Assembly: GCF_014644435.1 (NCBI RefSeq)
Contig: NZ_BMKR01000003.1
Coordinates: 248,001-312,000, forward strand
Reading direction: 5' to 3'
DNA from: Paenibacillus albidus
GTDB lineage: Bacteria; Bacillota; Bacilli; Paenibacillales; Paenibacillaceae
Length of the DNA stretch: 64,000 nt
The position numbers and the translations under genes are program-made. Position 1 is the stretch's first letter. Each line of letters starts with the position of its first letter. The notes below the pieces were generated by a model, which saw only the letters and a list, made by a program, of their open reading frames with translations, was not told the DNA's origin and did not search any database. Shown here piece by piece: positions 14,828 to 23,841 of this stretch.

Positions 14828-17800
14828 TTAATCTTCCGAACCCGGCAGAGAGATATGCAAATCCGTACTCCGTTTATTGTTCTCCTTGTTCATTTCGGGG
14901 TAACGCCAGATGTCGTTCGCAAAGAAGCTGATCGTGAAGTCCCCGATGGTCGGCACGGTCCATTTGGGAGTACCTTGGGCACTGGCATTAGCCGTCAGGG
15001 TGATCTCCTCACCCGGCTGAATCACCGCATTGTACGTATCCGTCCAGGAAACGACTCCACCGTTGACGGAGAAGGCTCCGCCGGTGATTTGTCCGAGTCC
15101 GGTGGAGGCATTCAGCGGCGTGGCGCGCATGCCAATATTTTTTACCTTGGCCCAGAAGATCAGTGAATCGCCCAGCTGCGGCGTTGTATGCGGGGACGGA
15201 CTGCCGTCAGGGGCCAGAATATTCCAGCCTACCTCCGTCACGGTCAAGTCGGCCAGCGGAGCCGGAAGCGTCTCCTCGTACCCCTCGAACTCAAATCCGT
15301 GAACCATTACTCTTCCGTTGCTGCTTCTGATTTCAATCTGGTGCAGCCCGTTGTCCAGTCCGGTCAGTTCATAGACGATCCGGTCCTCGCCTTCCAGCCC
15401 GGCCTGCGGAATTACGACCGTCTGCTTGAGTTCGCCGTCCACATATACCTCGGCGCTGCCCATATCACCTTTGATATCGGACCGCCAGCGGACCCCGATG
15501 CCGTTAAAGCTGAAGACGGCGGTAGAATCCGGATCATAAGTTACATGGGACACTCCGTTAGGTGCTGGTGCAAACCCGGAATAGTCAATGTAAGCATGGT
15601 CGTGCTCCACCGGGTACCACTCCGAGACCGGCACATATTCTCCTTCGTCCAGCCTGAAGTAATCCAGATTGGCCCCGTTGCCGGCCGCATTAAAGCTGAT
15701 AGTGTTAAATCCCGGCTGCAGGGTAATCGAGTAGTGCTTTTCGGTAAAAGCATTCGTCCAGCTTCCCGTTGAGGGCAGCGTTATCGTGGTTTGTTTCTGC
15801 CCGTTCACGTAGATAGCCTTTTTGGCGTCCTGATTGGCTGTATAGCCAATGGACAAGGTATAACTCCCGCCTTCAGCCGAGGTAAAGCCCTGAATCGCCA
15901 GGCTGCCCGCATGAGTCTGCTCCACCACTTTGCCCCCGGAGGCATTGGAGTTATTCGAGATGCGGAGCGGCGGGGCGAAGGCAGCGGCTTCCGCCTCGAA
16001 CTTGCCCGGATCACCCGGCACATGCGGCGTGACCGGCATCACCAGCGATGTCGCGGTGACCGGGGCGGTCAGCGGCGAGACATTGCCGAAATCATCGACA
16101 GCCTGAACCGTGTAGCTGTAGGCCGTCTCCGGAGCTACGCTGTAATCGTTAAAGAAAGTAATCCGGCCCGGTATTGTCATTACAGGCTCAGGCCCGCCGT
16201 CCCGGTAGACACGGTAACCTGCCACGTAATCATTATCTGTGGAGGCGTCCCAGCTGACTTTAATCTGCTCATGGCTGACAGCCACCGCTTCTGCGTTCGC
16301 AGGCGCAGCCGGCGGAGTGTTCTCCAGCTCATCCAGAATATACTGCACCGTCTCCCCGGCACCCAGTGAGACTGTAAGCGTCAGATAGGGCGTTGCTGTG
16401 AGCTGAACTGTGGAATGGGCATCCTCATAATGATCTCCCGCACCAAAAACCTCACCCGCATAGGTACCGCAGAAGGGCATCTCCACCTTCACCTTCATGG
16501 TCACAGGCTCCTGCTCGAAATTTACGAAGTTCAGCAGCACCTTATCTGCCGACGCCCCGATCTCGGTAGCACCCAGAGCTGAAGTGTCCACGGCGCGGAA
16601 GTAAGCTTTTTTGTCTTTCAAGGAATTCTTGTTCATGATCTTATAGGGCAGCGGGCTGCCGTGTGTCGCATAAGCGGCCGCCAAACGGCGGAACGTCTTC
16701 AGGCGCGTCTCTCCCGGTTCGCCCGGATTCGCCGGTACAGCCTGCGTATCCTCGAAGCGGTGCGTATTCCAGTTAACATCGGAGCGGAACAGCCCGAATT
16801 CCGTACCGTCATTGAAAAAAGCCGCATGCTGCATGATATGGTCAACATACCCGATATTGCCGCGCAGCTCCCGGTCAAACGCCGAGGCAAAACGGTAAGC
16901 GTACGTCCCATATTTGGTATTGTCCGAATGATTGTCATTGGCCCCCGTCTCACTCATCGCCATCGGTTTGCCAAAGCCCTCATCCGCCTCGTCGTAGACC
17001 TGCAGATTCTCATACAGGCTGCCGCCGGGCAGCGGCTGTACGCCTGTTCCGCCGTAGCTGTGCCCATTGGTCACATCCGACAGCTCCTCAATGGGCCGCC
17101 GCTGCTCGGGATCACGTTCCCATCCGTCCGGTGTTCCGTTGTACGGCCAGTAGGCCCAGCCCGGAGCGACAATCTTCAGATAGGGCTGGTTGTTCGTCTC
17201 CCTTTCCTCCGCCATCAGCTCATGGATAGCCAGCACAGACGCCTGTGACCAGCGGAACAATCCCGGCTCATTGCTGCTCTCCGAATATTGATACAAGTCG
17301 CCGAACTTGGTGACGAAGTCCGAATAATAACTCCGCAGCGCATTGCTGACAATTCCCGCCTGCAGATCGGCATCCGTCCTCCAGGTGCCTCCGAGGATAT
17401 TCAGCATCGGCTCCAGATTAAGGTCGCGCAGCGTGGCCAGATAGTTCCGGCCTTGCGGGTCCCAACGGGTTTTGGTGTCGGACCAGAAGGAAGCTCTCAT
17501 CCAGTTGCCGCTGTAGGCAACGCCCATCCATTTAGCCATCGGGCCGAGGTGACGGATAGTGTTCTCATCATAGTTGAAGGTATTCGTGGCAATCGTGCTG
17601 CCGAGATGGACATACCTGCCATGAATAGGCTCAACCGCCGGTTCATCCAGTGTTTCCAGCTTGAAATAATCCCACTCGAACCATAGATATTTGTCGCCGT
17701 CATAACCGGAAGCTTCCGCATCCGCGTATAAGCCACGGTCCACTCTTAAATGAAGTACATTGTCACCCACCTGCAGCTGTTCCTTCGGTATATAGAGCTT

Positions 17801-18346
17801 GTAGGTCTGTTTCCAGGTCTTCGCCAGAGTAGTCTCGCCGTCATTCAGACCGGTCACCTGAACCAGGCCGCTCATCATGCCGTTGGAAAATACAGCAATC
17901 TGGGGAATAGCGGTACTTGCATCAATGACCTTGAAGCTGAACTGTACGCCATGCTCCGGAATTTCGGTGAGCGTATAGCATAGTTCCATTTCCGGGTTCA
18001 CACTTGCTTTCATTCCTTGGGGTATCGTATTCCAGTTCTCCGGAGGGAGGGGGAGGGAAAAGCTTTCGCTATAAACATCATCAATAACGGTGAATTCCGC
18101 AGAACTGTGGTCTGCATCGCCAACCTGCCACAGCAGGGAGAGCGGCTCATAGACATCATCCGTTACTGCAGGGCTATAGGTAGCGTCGGCAACGGAGAGT
18201 GGGGGAGCAGACATTGTTTCTTTTTTCACATTTAAAGCGCTTTCATTTATGGGGTTGGCAGGCACTTCTGCAGCCATCAACTGTTCGGTAGGCATAAACA
18301 CCAGCATCAGAATCAGCAATACGTTGACCAGTTTACGTATTTGCAT
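14828..18346 (-). CDS. Secreted multidomain clan-A glycoside hydrolase
   Basis: The 1172-residue protein has a signal peptide (residues 1-25, LLILMLVFMPTEQLMA then AE). In order it shows a carbohydrate-binding-like beta domain (about 60-235), and a TIM barrel with likely acid/base Glu in SSNEP (about 360) and nucleophile Glu in MSETGAND (about 466), the clan GH-A arrangement. A beta domain, a fibronectin type III domain (PPAAPANAEAVAVSHEQIKV onward), a CBM6/35-like module (FEAEAAAF to LDYFRLDEG), another beta-sandwich and a C-terminal CARDB-like domain follow. It acts outside the cell on a polysaccharide whose products the adjoining ABC importer would take up. I cannot assign a GH family. A cre-like site lies in the coding start region. 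Confidence 0.75.
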   Translation of the reverse strand: MQIRKLVNVLLILMLVFMPTEQLMAAEVPANPINESALNVKKETMSAPPLSVADATYSPAVTDDVYEPLSLLWQVGDADHSSAEFTVIDDVYSESFSLPLPPENWNTIPQGMKASVNPEMELCYTLTEIPEHGVQFSFKVIDASTAIPQIAVFSNGMMSGLVQVTGLNDGETTLAKTWKQTYKLYIPKEQLQVGDNVLHLRVDRGLYADAEASGYDGDKYLWFEWDYFKLETLDEPAVEPIHGRYVHLGSTIATNTFNYDENTIRHLGPMAKWMGVAYSGNWMRASFWSDTKTRWDPQGRNYLATLRDLNLEPMLNILGGTWRTDADLQAGIVSNALRSYYSDFVTKFGDLYQYSESSNEPGLFRWSQASVLAIHELMAEERETNNQPYLKIVAPGWAYWPYNGTPDGWERDPEQRRPIEELSDVTNGHSYGGTGVQPLPGGSLYENLQVYDEADEGFGKPMAMSETGANDNHSDNTKYGTYAYRFASAFDRELRGNIGYVDHIMQHAAFFNDGTEFGLFRSDVNWNTHRFEDTQAVPANPGEPGETRLKTFRRLAAAYATHGSPLPYKIMNKNSLKDKKAYFRAVDTSALGATEIGASADKVLLNFVNFEQEPVTMKVKVEMPFCGTYAGEVFGAGDHYEDAHSTVQLTATPYLTLTVSLGAGETVQYILDELENTPPAAPANAEAVAVSHEQIKVSWDASTDNDYVAGYRVYRDGGPEPVMTIPGRITFFNDYSVAPETAYSYTVQAVDDFGNVSPLTAPVTATSLVMPVTPHVPGDPGKFEAEAAAFAPPLRISNNSNASGGKVVEQTHAGSLAIQGFTSAEGGSYTLSIGYTANQDAKKAIYVNGQKQTTITLPSTGSWTNAFTEKHYSITLQPGFNTISFNAAGNGANLDYFRLDEGEYVPVSEWYPVEHDHAYIDYSGFAPAPNGVSHVTYDPDSTAVFSFNGIGVRWRSDIKGDMGSAEVYVDGELKQTVVIPQAGLEGEDRIVYELTGLDNGLHQIEIRSSNGRVMVHGFEFEGYEETLPAPLADLTVTEVGWNILAPDGSPSPHTTPQLGDSLIFWAKVKNIGMRATPLNASTGLGQITGGAFSVNGGVVSWTDTYNAVIQPGEEITLTANASAQGTPKWTVPTIGDFTISFFANDIWRYPEMNKENNKRSTDLHISLPGSED
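18232..18245 (-). promoter_or_regulatory. Candidate intragenic cre (CcpA) site
   Basis: On the minus strand the sequence is TGAAAGCGCTTTAA, one mismatch from the CcpA consensus TGWAARCGYTWWCW. It lies about 100 bases inside the secreted hydrolase gene, where roadblock repression sites occur in Bacillus. Confidence 0.35.
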
Positions 18347-18412
18347 ATGAACACCCTTTTCTAATTAAGATAGACCAGGGTATCTATATGCCTCATTAGC
18401 CGAATCACTTGA

Positions 18413-18469
18413 CCCGGTATCCCGGCGGCGGTTTCATAGAACACCACTGCACCACCTGCGGATACCGGG
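18413..18469. repeat. 10-bp inverted repeat between hydrolase and binding-protein genes
   Basis: CCCGGTATCC (18413-18422) and GGATACCGGG (18460-18469) are exact complements separated by 37 bases, with no T-run. The hairpin may act as an mRNA processing or stability element between the highly expressed binding protein gene and the hydrolase gene. Confidence 0.5.
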
Positions 18470-18490
18470 CTAGCCTGCTATCTCTAATCT

Positions 18491-20044
18491 TTATTTGGCT
18501 GCCAGAAAAGCGTCCATTTGAGTCTGGAGCTCATTAATGACGGCATCGATACCTGCGGCCTTCAGCTTGCCATTCATTTCTTTGAGGATCGGCTCAGGGT
18601 CCTTTTCACCGGAAAATAAAGTATTCTTGTATTGCTTGGTGATATTGATCAGCGCTCCAATCTGGGACTGGACTTTGGTAGAGTCGAAGACGAAACCGAT
18701 CACCGGCGAAGTTTCGGCCGCAGCATTCCAATCGGTATACAACTGCACCCGTTTCGGATCTTCGTCTTTGTTCAGATAGTTCAGCAGCACATTGCCGATC
18801 ATCCAGGAGGAGACCGAGTTGTAGCCGCTGTCCGGAATGAACTCTACCGTCTTATCGTCCACCTTATTATAGTGCTTGCCCTCAATGCCGAAGGTCAGCA
18901 GGTTATACAGCACCGGATCGGTGTGAATCAGGTTGATGAACATCATGGCCCGCTCGGGATTTTTGGAGGTTCTGGAGATGGCCAGCATCGAACCCTGCAA
19001 GCTTTTGGTGCCTACCTGTACCGGCAACAGCGTCTTGATTACCATTGGCTTCTCCGCCAGCCGGGTCCAGTCATTGGTTGATGTCGGATTCATATTGCCG
19101 TAGGTGAACCAGGCTTTGCCGCTTTTGACCGCATCCTTCAGCTCGGTTTTGTCCGTGGCGCCATTCTTGTTGATATAACCCGCTTCATACCATTTGCGGA
19201 TCAGCTTCAGCCGTTCGGTCATCGCAGGTGTATCGTATTCATTAAAAATCTTCATCGTATCGTAGTCCAGCAAGGTCGGTATATCGCCGCTGCCGTCAAT
19301 ATCCTCGCTGTTCGGGTAAGCGGTGAACCAGCTCAGGCTGTCCGTGTGATTCATGAATAAGGGGGAGATTGCCGGTTCCTTCTCCTTGATAGTCTTCAGC
19401 AGCGGCTCAATATCCTCCAGCCGCTTGATGCTGTTAATATCGAATCCGTATTTATCGATAATGGCCTTGTCAAAAGCGAACCCTACGGATTGCCCCAGCT
19501 CTTTTTCCGTCGGAATCGCATACAGGTGTCCATTCACGGTCGCCGCCTGCAGATAAGCCGGATGAATCTGGGCTTTGGTTTCTTTGGCATGGGTATCGAT
19601 AAGTTCCTCAAGCGGCAGATACGCTCCTTTGGCCGCGTTGGTCATGAAGTTCCAGGTAAAGACCATGTCGAACACCTCGCCGGACTGGATCATCAGATTC
19701 ACTTTATCCGCCGGCTTATCCCAGCTCAGCTGGTTGATCTTGATCGTGGCATTGATCTTATCCTTCAGATAAGCATTAATCTCCTGCTCCACCGCCGCAA
19801 CATCCTTATCCGGCCCGCCCGGCAGATAGAGCGACAGCTCTACCGGCTCCAGTCCGGCAGGAGCATCAGGCGCTTTGGTGGCCTCCCCCTTCTCCGTCGC
19901 CGCCGGAGCTTCATTGCTCGGTTTAGCCGTGATATCCGTGGTTCCGGCGCTGTTCCCGGCATTATTGCCGGAGCACCCGCTGAGCACCATACCGACCATA
20001 AGTACGAGTGACAGCAGCAGAGTCATGCTTCTTTTACTTGCCAT
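18491..20044 (-). CDS. ABC transporter substrate-binding lipoprotein (LplA/YtcQ type)
   Basis: The start is the ATG at 20044 (AGGGGAGA upstream), giving 517 residues. The N-terminus is a lipoprotein signal ending in the lipobox Leu-Ser-Gly-Cys, followed by a Ser/Thr/Ala-rich linker and a family 1 solute-binding domain (ELSLYLPGGPDKDVAAVEQE near the start; SMLAISRTSKNPERAMMFIN in the hinge region). It is the extracellular receptor for the two permeases encoded just upstream and binds an oligosaccharide outside the membrane. As usual for this class, no ATPase gene is present; a shared MsmX-like ATPase encoded elsewhere is expected. Gene order is LplB, LplC, binding protein, then the secreted hydrolase. 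Confidence 0.9.
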   Translation of the reverse strand: MASKRSMTLLLSLVLMVGMVLSGCSGNNAGNSAGTTDITAKPSNEAPAATEKGEATKAPDAPAGLEPVELSLYLPGGPDKDVAAVEQEINAYLKDKINATIKINQLSWDKPADKVNLMIQSGEVFDMVFTWNFMTNAAKGAYLPLEELIDTHAKETKAQIHPAYLQAATVNGHLYAIPTEKELGQSVGFAFDKAIIDKYGFDINSIKRLEDIEPLLKTIKEKEPAISPLFMNHTDSLSWFTAYPNSEDIDGSGDIPTLLDYDTMKIFNEYDTPAMTERLKLIRKWYEAGYINKNGATDKTELKDAVKSGKAWFTYGNMNPTSTNDWTRLAEKPMVIKTLLPVQVGTKSLQGSMLAISRTSKNPERAMMFINLIHTDPVLYNLLTFGIEGKHYNKVDDKTVEFIPDSGYNSVSSWMIGNVLLNYLNKDEDPKRVQLYTDWNAAAETSPVIGFVFDSTKVQSQIGALINITKQYKNTLFSGEKDPEPILKEMNGKLKAAGIDAVINELQTQMDAFLAAK

Positions 20045-20135
20045 TAGTCGCTTCTCCCCTTTGCCTAACAATATGCTATATAAATGGAACTAATGAGTAG
20101 TTCCCCCTATATACAACAAGCAGCCAGGCTGTGCA

Positions 20136-21026
20136 TCAGCCTTTGATTGAGCCGAGCGTCAGACCCTTGATGAAATAACGCTGGAAGAACGGATAGGCCA
20201 GCACGATCGGGCCAATCCCGATCAGGGCCATCGCCATGCGGATTGTTTCACCCGGCAGCTTGGCGATCTCGGTCGCCGAGCCCTGGATTAAAGCCCCGTT
20301 GCGGCTCAGGTAGTCGGCCTGGGAGATCATTTTGTACATTAGATATTGCAGGGAATACAGGTCGGTGTCGGTAATAAAGATCATGCTGTGGAACCAGTCA
20401 TTCCAGTAATGCAGCGTATTGAACAGGCCAATGGTCGCAAAGACCGGCAGCGACAGCGGAAATACAATCTGGAAGAAGGTCCGCAGCTCGCCCGCCCCGT
20501 CTATAGTCGAAGCTTCAATCAGTGCAGGAGGCACAGACATCTGGAAGTAGGTTTTCATAATCAGCACATTAAACGGAGAGAGGAGCATCGGCAGAATCAG
20601 AGACCAGACCGAGTTCTTCAGATCAAGCACCTGGGTATACACCATGTACCACGGCACCAGGCCGCCCCCGAACAGCATCGTGAAAAAAATCAGAAACGCA
20701 AAGGCCCCGCGGTATTTGAAATCCGTCCTGGAGATGGGATAGGCGTACAGGGACGAGATGAACACACTGAGCAGCGTCCCGGCCACGGTGACAAAGATGG
20801 ATACGCCATAAGCTTTTGCGATAACCGTGTAGTCTTTAAAGATATATGCATAGGCTTCGAAGCTGAGTTTCTCCGGGATAAATTGATACCCGTTCTTTAC
20901 AATATAGTCGTGATCCGTGATGGATATCATAAATACCAGTACAATCGGCAGCAGACAGGCAATGGCCAGCACAATAAATATAATATGGAGTATCGTATTC
21001 GTTACTTTGGAGATTTCGTTATTCAT
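20136..21026 (-). CDS. Carbohydrate ABC transporter permease (LplC/YtcP type)
   Basis: The start at 21026 is chosen because GGAGGGA lies 6 bases upstream; an in-frame start 27 bases earlier has nothing comparable. The 296-residue protein has six predicted membrane helices and the EAA loop IEASTIDGAGELRTFFQIVFPL that docks the ATPase. The C-terminus YPFFQRYFIKGLTLGSIKG is the signature ending of this permease class. With the LplB-type partner it forms the inner-membrane channel for a complex oligosaccharide. The LplB stop is only 29 bases upstream, so the genes are co-transcribed. Confidence 0.92.
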   Translation of the reverse strand: MNNEISKVTNTILHIIFIVLAIACLLPIVLVFMISITDHDYIVKNGYQFIPEKLSFEAYAYIFKDYTVIAKAYGVSIFVTVAGTLLSVFISSLYAYPISRTDFKYRGAFAFLIFFTMLFGGGLVPWYMVYTQVLDLKNSVWSLILPMLLSPFNVLIMKTYFQMSVPPALIEASTIDGAGELRTFFQIVFPLSLPVFATIGLFNTLHYWNDWFHSMIFITDTDLYSLQYLMYKMISQADYLSRNGALIQGSATEIAKLPGETIRMAMALIGIGPIVLAYPFFQRYFIKGLTLGSIKG

Positions 21027-21055
21027 CCTGCGTCCCTCCGAACCCTTTGACATGA

Positions 21056-22045
21056 TTAAAATACTGCCTGATCCTTATCGACCTTGCGTACAATCCAGTT
21101 CGAGCCGAGCACCAGGAAGAATCCGACTACCGACTGATATAAGCCGGCGGCGGCGGACATGCCCAGGTTCCCCATATTGATCAGCGCGTTATACACATAG
21201 GTGTCGATGACCAGCGTCGTGGGATACAGCGCTCCGGAGTTCAGTGTCGTCTGATAGAACAGTCCGAAGTCTGAACGGAAGATACCCCCAATCGCCAAAA
21301 TGGTTGTAATAATAATGACCGGGCGGATCAGCGGGACCGTAATGTGAATAATCTGCTTCCATTTGCTCGCCCCATCGATCAAAGCCGCCTCATAATATTC
21401 GTTGTCAATCCCGATAATGGCGGCCAGGTAGATGACACAGCCGTAGCCCACCCCCTTCCAGAGATTAATCAGCGGCAGAATAAACGGCCAGTATTTCGGC
21501 TCCGAATACCAGTTCAGCTCATTCAGCCCGAACATTGCCAATACACCTTTATTAATGAAACCGTATTCAACATTGAGGAAAGCGAACACCAGATAACTGA
21601 CTACCACCATCGACAGAAAGTACGGGAAAAACATGACACTCTGATAAAACTTGGCCGCCAGCTTGTTCCGCAGCTCATTCAGCGCAATGGCAATCGCCAC
21701 CGCAATGACCAGGTTCAGCACAATAAACACGAAGTTGTACAGCACCGTATTTCGGGTAATAATCCACGCGTCTTCGGTAGCGAACAAGAAGGTAAAGTTG
21801 TCCAGACCCACCCAGGGACTTCCCAGAATGCCGTCGACGTAGTTGATATTTTTGAACGCAATGATGATTCCGAACATCGGCAAATAATTGTTAATCAGCA
21901 GAAAAAGCACGCCCGGCAGCAGCATCAGCAGCAGTACCTTATGCTTCAGCAGATGCTTCAGCACCGTAGGTTTTTTAACTTTTCCAACAGGATTGGGCAC
22001 CCCCCGCTCTGCAAGGGCCGTGTTCCCTTTCTCACCAGCCTTCAT
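21056..22045 (-). CDS. Carbohydrate ABC transporter permease (LplB/YteP type)
   Basis: A 329-residue membrane protein with a typical start PGVLFLLINNYLPMFGIIIA, GSPWVGLDNF, six helices and the EAA loop YYEAALIDGASKWKQIIHIT. GGGAGG lies 8 bases before the ATG. It is the first gene of the importer operon and heterodimerises with the LplC-type product. The divergent YesM/YesN pair some 1.8 kb away is the probable regulator. No clear sigma-A promoter was identified in the 190 bases upstream. Confidence 0.92.
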   Translation of the reverse strand: MKAGEKGNTALAERGVPNPVGKVKKPTVLKHLLKHKVLLLMLLPGVLFLLINNYLPMFGIIIAFKNINYVDGILGSPWVGLDNFTFLFATEDAWIITRNTVLYNFVFIVLNLVIAVAIAIALNELRNKLAAKFYQSVMFFPYFLSMVVVSYLVFAFLNVEYGFINKGVLAMFGLNELNWYSEPKYWPFILPLINLWKGVGYGCVIYLAAIIGIDNEYYEAALIDGASKWKQIIHITVPLIRPVIIITTILAIGGIFRSDFGLFYQTTLNSGALYPTTLVIDTYVYNALINMGNLGMSAAAGLYQSVVGFFLVLGSNWIVRKVDKDQAVF

Positions 22046-22174
22046 TTTATCCGCCTCCCGAACATCCTCTTGCCTTCTCTTTTGTTCCCTGCTTTTAGTG
22101 TATTCGCAGACCCGGCAAAGCTAAATACGGCCATCTATAATAAAAGTTTGAAATCCTACAGAGTTTGGCTATGT

Positions 22175-22215
22175 AAAAAAAGCTGCCCCGCAGTCATCAA
22201 GGACTGGGGGCAGCT
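22175..22215 (-). terminator. Intrinsic terminator after the anchored binding-protein gene
   Basis: AGCTGCCCC-CAGTC (22181-22195) pairs with GACTGGGGGCAGCT (22202-22215) with one mismatch, followed on the minus strand by seven T residues. It separates the binding-protein gene from the importer operon. Confidence 0.85.
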
Positions 22216-22233
22216 CGTTACATACTAACCTTC

Positions 22234-23703
22234 CTAATTTCGCCTTCCTCTCAGGCTCTTCAGCAGATTCTCCGCCAGCAGCGGATGCCTCGGGTCGAAG
22301 CCGGGGTAAATGTACTCTTCGCGCTTGAAGTAATACCCGGTGTCGGCGATATCCAGCATCTGGTTAAGGCGCTCTGTCTCTTCCTTTAGGGCCTGGTCCA
22401 GTGCCTTCTCCCCGGCAATAATCTGCAGATACAGCTGCATTCTGCTCCGGTCGCCCGAAGCCCGCGGTTCAATGGACACCGTGCTCGGGTCATATTGGTC
22501 CATAATCTGCGGGGTTAGCGGATAAATGGAATCCACCTGCGTTGGATAGAACTCCTTGAAATGGGCGAGCCCGCCTGTCCCGGCCGGAGTATCCAGAATC
22601 CCGTCAACGACTGGCAGCGCAAGGCCCTGGCGGTATAGGAGCGTCAGAAACTCCTCCGATTGCAGGAATTTCCACACCTTGACCGCTTCTGTACGGGCCG
22701 GGGCCAGGGCATTGACCACCAGCGGGGATTGCGGCATCATCATCAGTGCCCCGGCCCAGGCCTTGGAAGAATCCGCAGCAGGCGGCAGCACGACTCCCCA
22801 TTCCGGCTTGGGCATATATTCCTGAAGCTTCACATAATCCTTGCTGGTCACATACATCATTCCAATATTGCCTTCTGCGAACTGCCGCAGGGCGGTATCC
22901 CGCTTCAGCAGGTTTTCCCCCGGATACAGACTCCCCTGTGCTTTGATATCCAGCACCATTTGCAGCCAGGGCTTGTAGACGCTCAAGTCATAGCGGCCCG
23001 TCCGGTACGAATAGTGATAAATACCGCTGTACGTACCGGACATCTCAAGCCCTGTCTCCAGGCTCTCCTGCCCGTCTCCGCCGGCCAGTGCGAAGCCATG
23101 TTTGTTCACTCCTACGCCAGCCTCACTGATTCTGGCAGCGGCATCCTTCATTTCCGCGAAGGTTACCGGCGGGTGTTCCGGGTCCAGTCCGGCACTGCGG
23201 AATAAATCCTTGTTGTAGATGAAGCGCAGTGTCTCGACACTTGCAGGCAGGAAGTAGATGCCGCCCTTAAACAGACTCCGGTCCGCCAGATCCACGGCCC
23301 ATTCCGGGAACCGGCTCAGCTCAGCCGGTTCCAGATACGGCGATAGATTGGCCAAATAGTCCTTGTTCACATAGGTTGCCAGCCATTCATTGTCCACACT
23401 GAACACATCCGGCCCTTGACCCGAGGTCATAAGCATATTCAAGGTGTCGTTATATACATCTGTTGATATATCCATTATCAGGATTTCGATCTGATCCGGA
23501 TTGGTCTGATTGTAGCGTTCGATAGCGTTTTTCACTTCCAGGTTCTGCGTCCAATCATGGAGGGCCACCTTAATCTGCGTCTTTGGGCTGATTTCGGCCG
23601 CCGGCCCCGAGTCAAACTTACCCGGCGGACGGTCGTACACAGCTATATACACCACCCACCCGCAAATCAACAAAGCACAGAGCACTGCCAGCATACGTTT
23701 CAT
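22234..23703 (-). CDS. Membrane-anchored solute-binding protein, possible co-sensor
   Basis: The start is the ATG at 23703 with AGGAGG 6 bases upstream, giving 489 residues. The N-terminus has one hydrophobic helix (MLAVLCALLICGWVVYIAVY) followed by a basic-Pro stretch. There is no lipobox (the Cys is preceded by Ile) and no clear cleavage site, so it may stay as a membrane anchor. The rest is a family 1 solute-binding fold (GPDVFSVDNEWLATYVNKDY, FIYNKDLFRSAGLDPEH). It is divergent from the YesM-type kinase gene, about 140 bases start to start, and is separated from the permeases by a terminator. A co-sensor role, as with xylose-binding proteins in three-component systems, is inferred. It could also be an ordinary transport receptor. 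Confidence 0.8.
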   Translation of the reverse strand: MKRMLAVLCALLICGWVVYIAVYDRPPGKFDSGPAAEISPKTQIKVALHDWTQNLEVKNAIERYNQTNPDQIEILIMDISTDVYNDTLNMLMTSGQGPDVFSVDNEWLATYVNKDYLANLSPYLEPAELSRFPEWAVDLADRSLFKGGIYFLPASVETLRFIYNKDLFRSAGLDPEHPPVTFAEMKDAAARISEAGVGVNKHGFALAGGDGQESLETGLEMSGTYSGIYHYSYRTGRYDLSVYKPWLQMVLDIKAQGSLYPGENLLKRDTALRQFAEGNIGMMYVTSKDYVKLQEYMPKPEWGVVLPPAADSSKAWAGALMMMPQSPLVVNALAPARTEAVKVWKFLQSEEFLTLLYRQGLALPVVDGILDTPAGTGGLAHFKEFYPTQVDSIYPLTPQIMDQYDPSTVSIEPRASGDRSRMQLYLQIIAGEKALDQALKEETERLNQMLDIADTGYYFKREEYIYPGFDPRHPLLAENLLKSLRGRRN

Positions 23704-23841
23704 TCTCCACCTCCTCGTTGACACTGCCACTCCCTGCGTTTTACAATGTATACCAGCCATTCAAAATTATTAATATATTCTAAATCTTACCCAAAGTATA
23801 GCAACCAAAGAATCATCCGCCCAGACCTGAGGAGGATGCCT

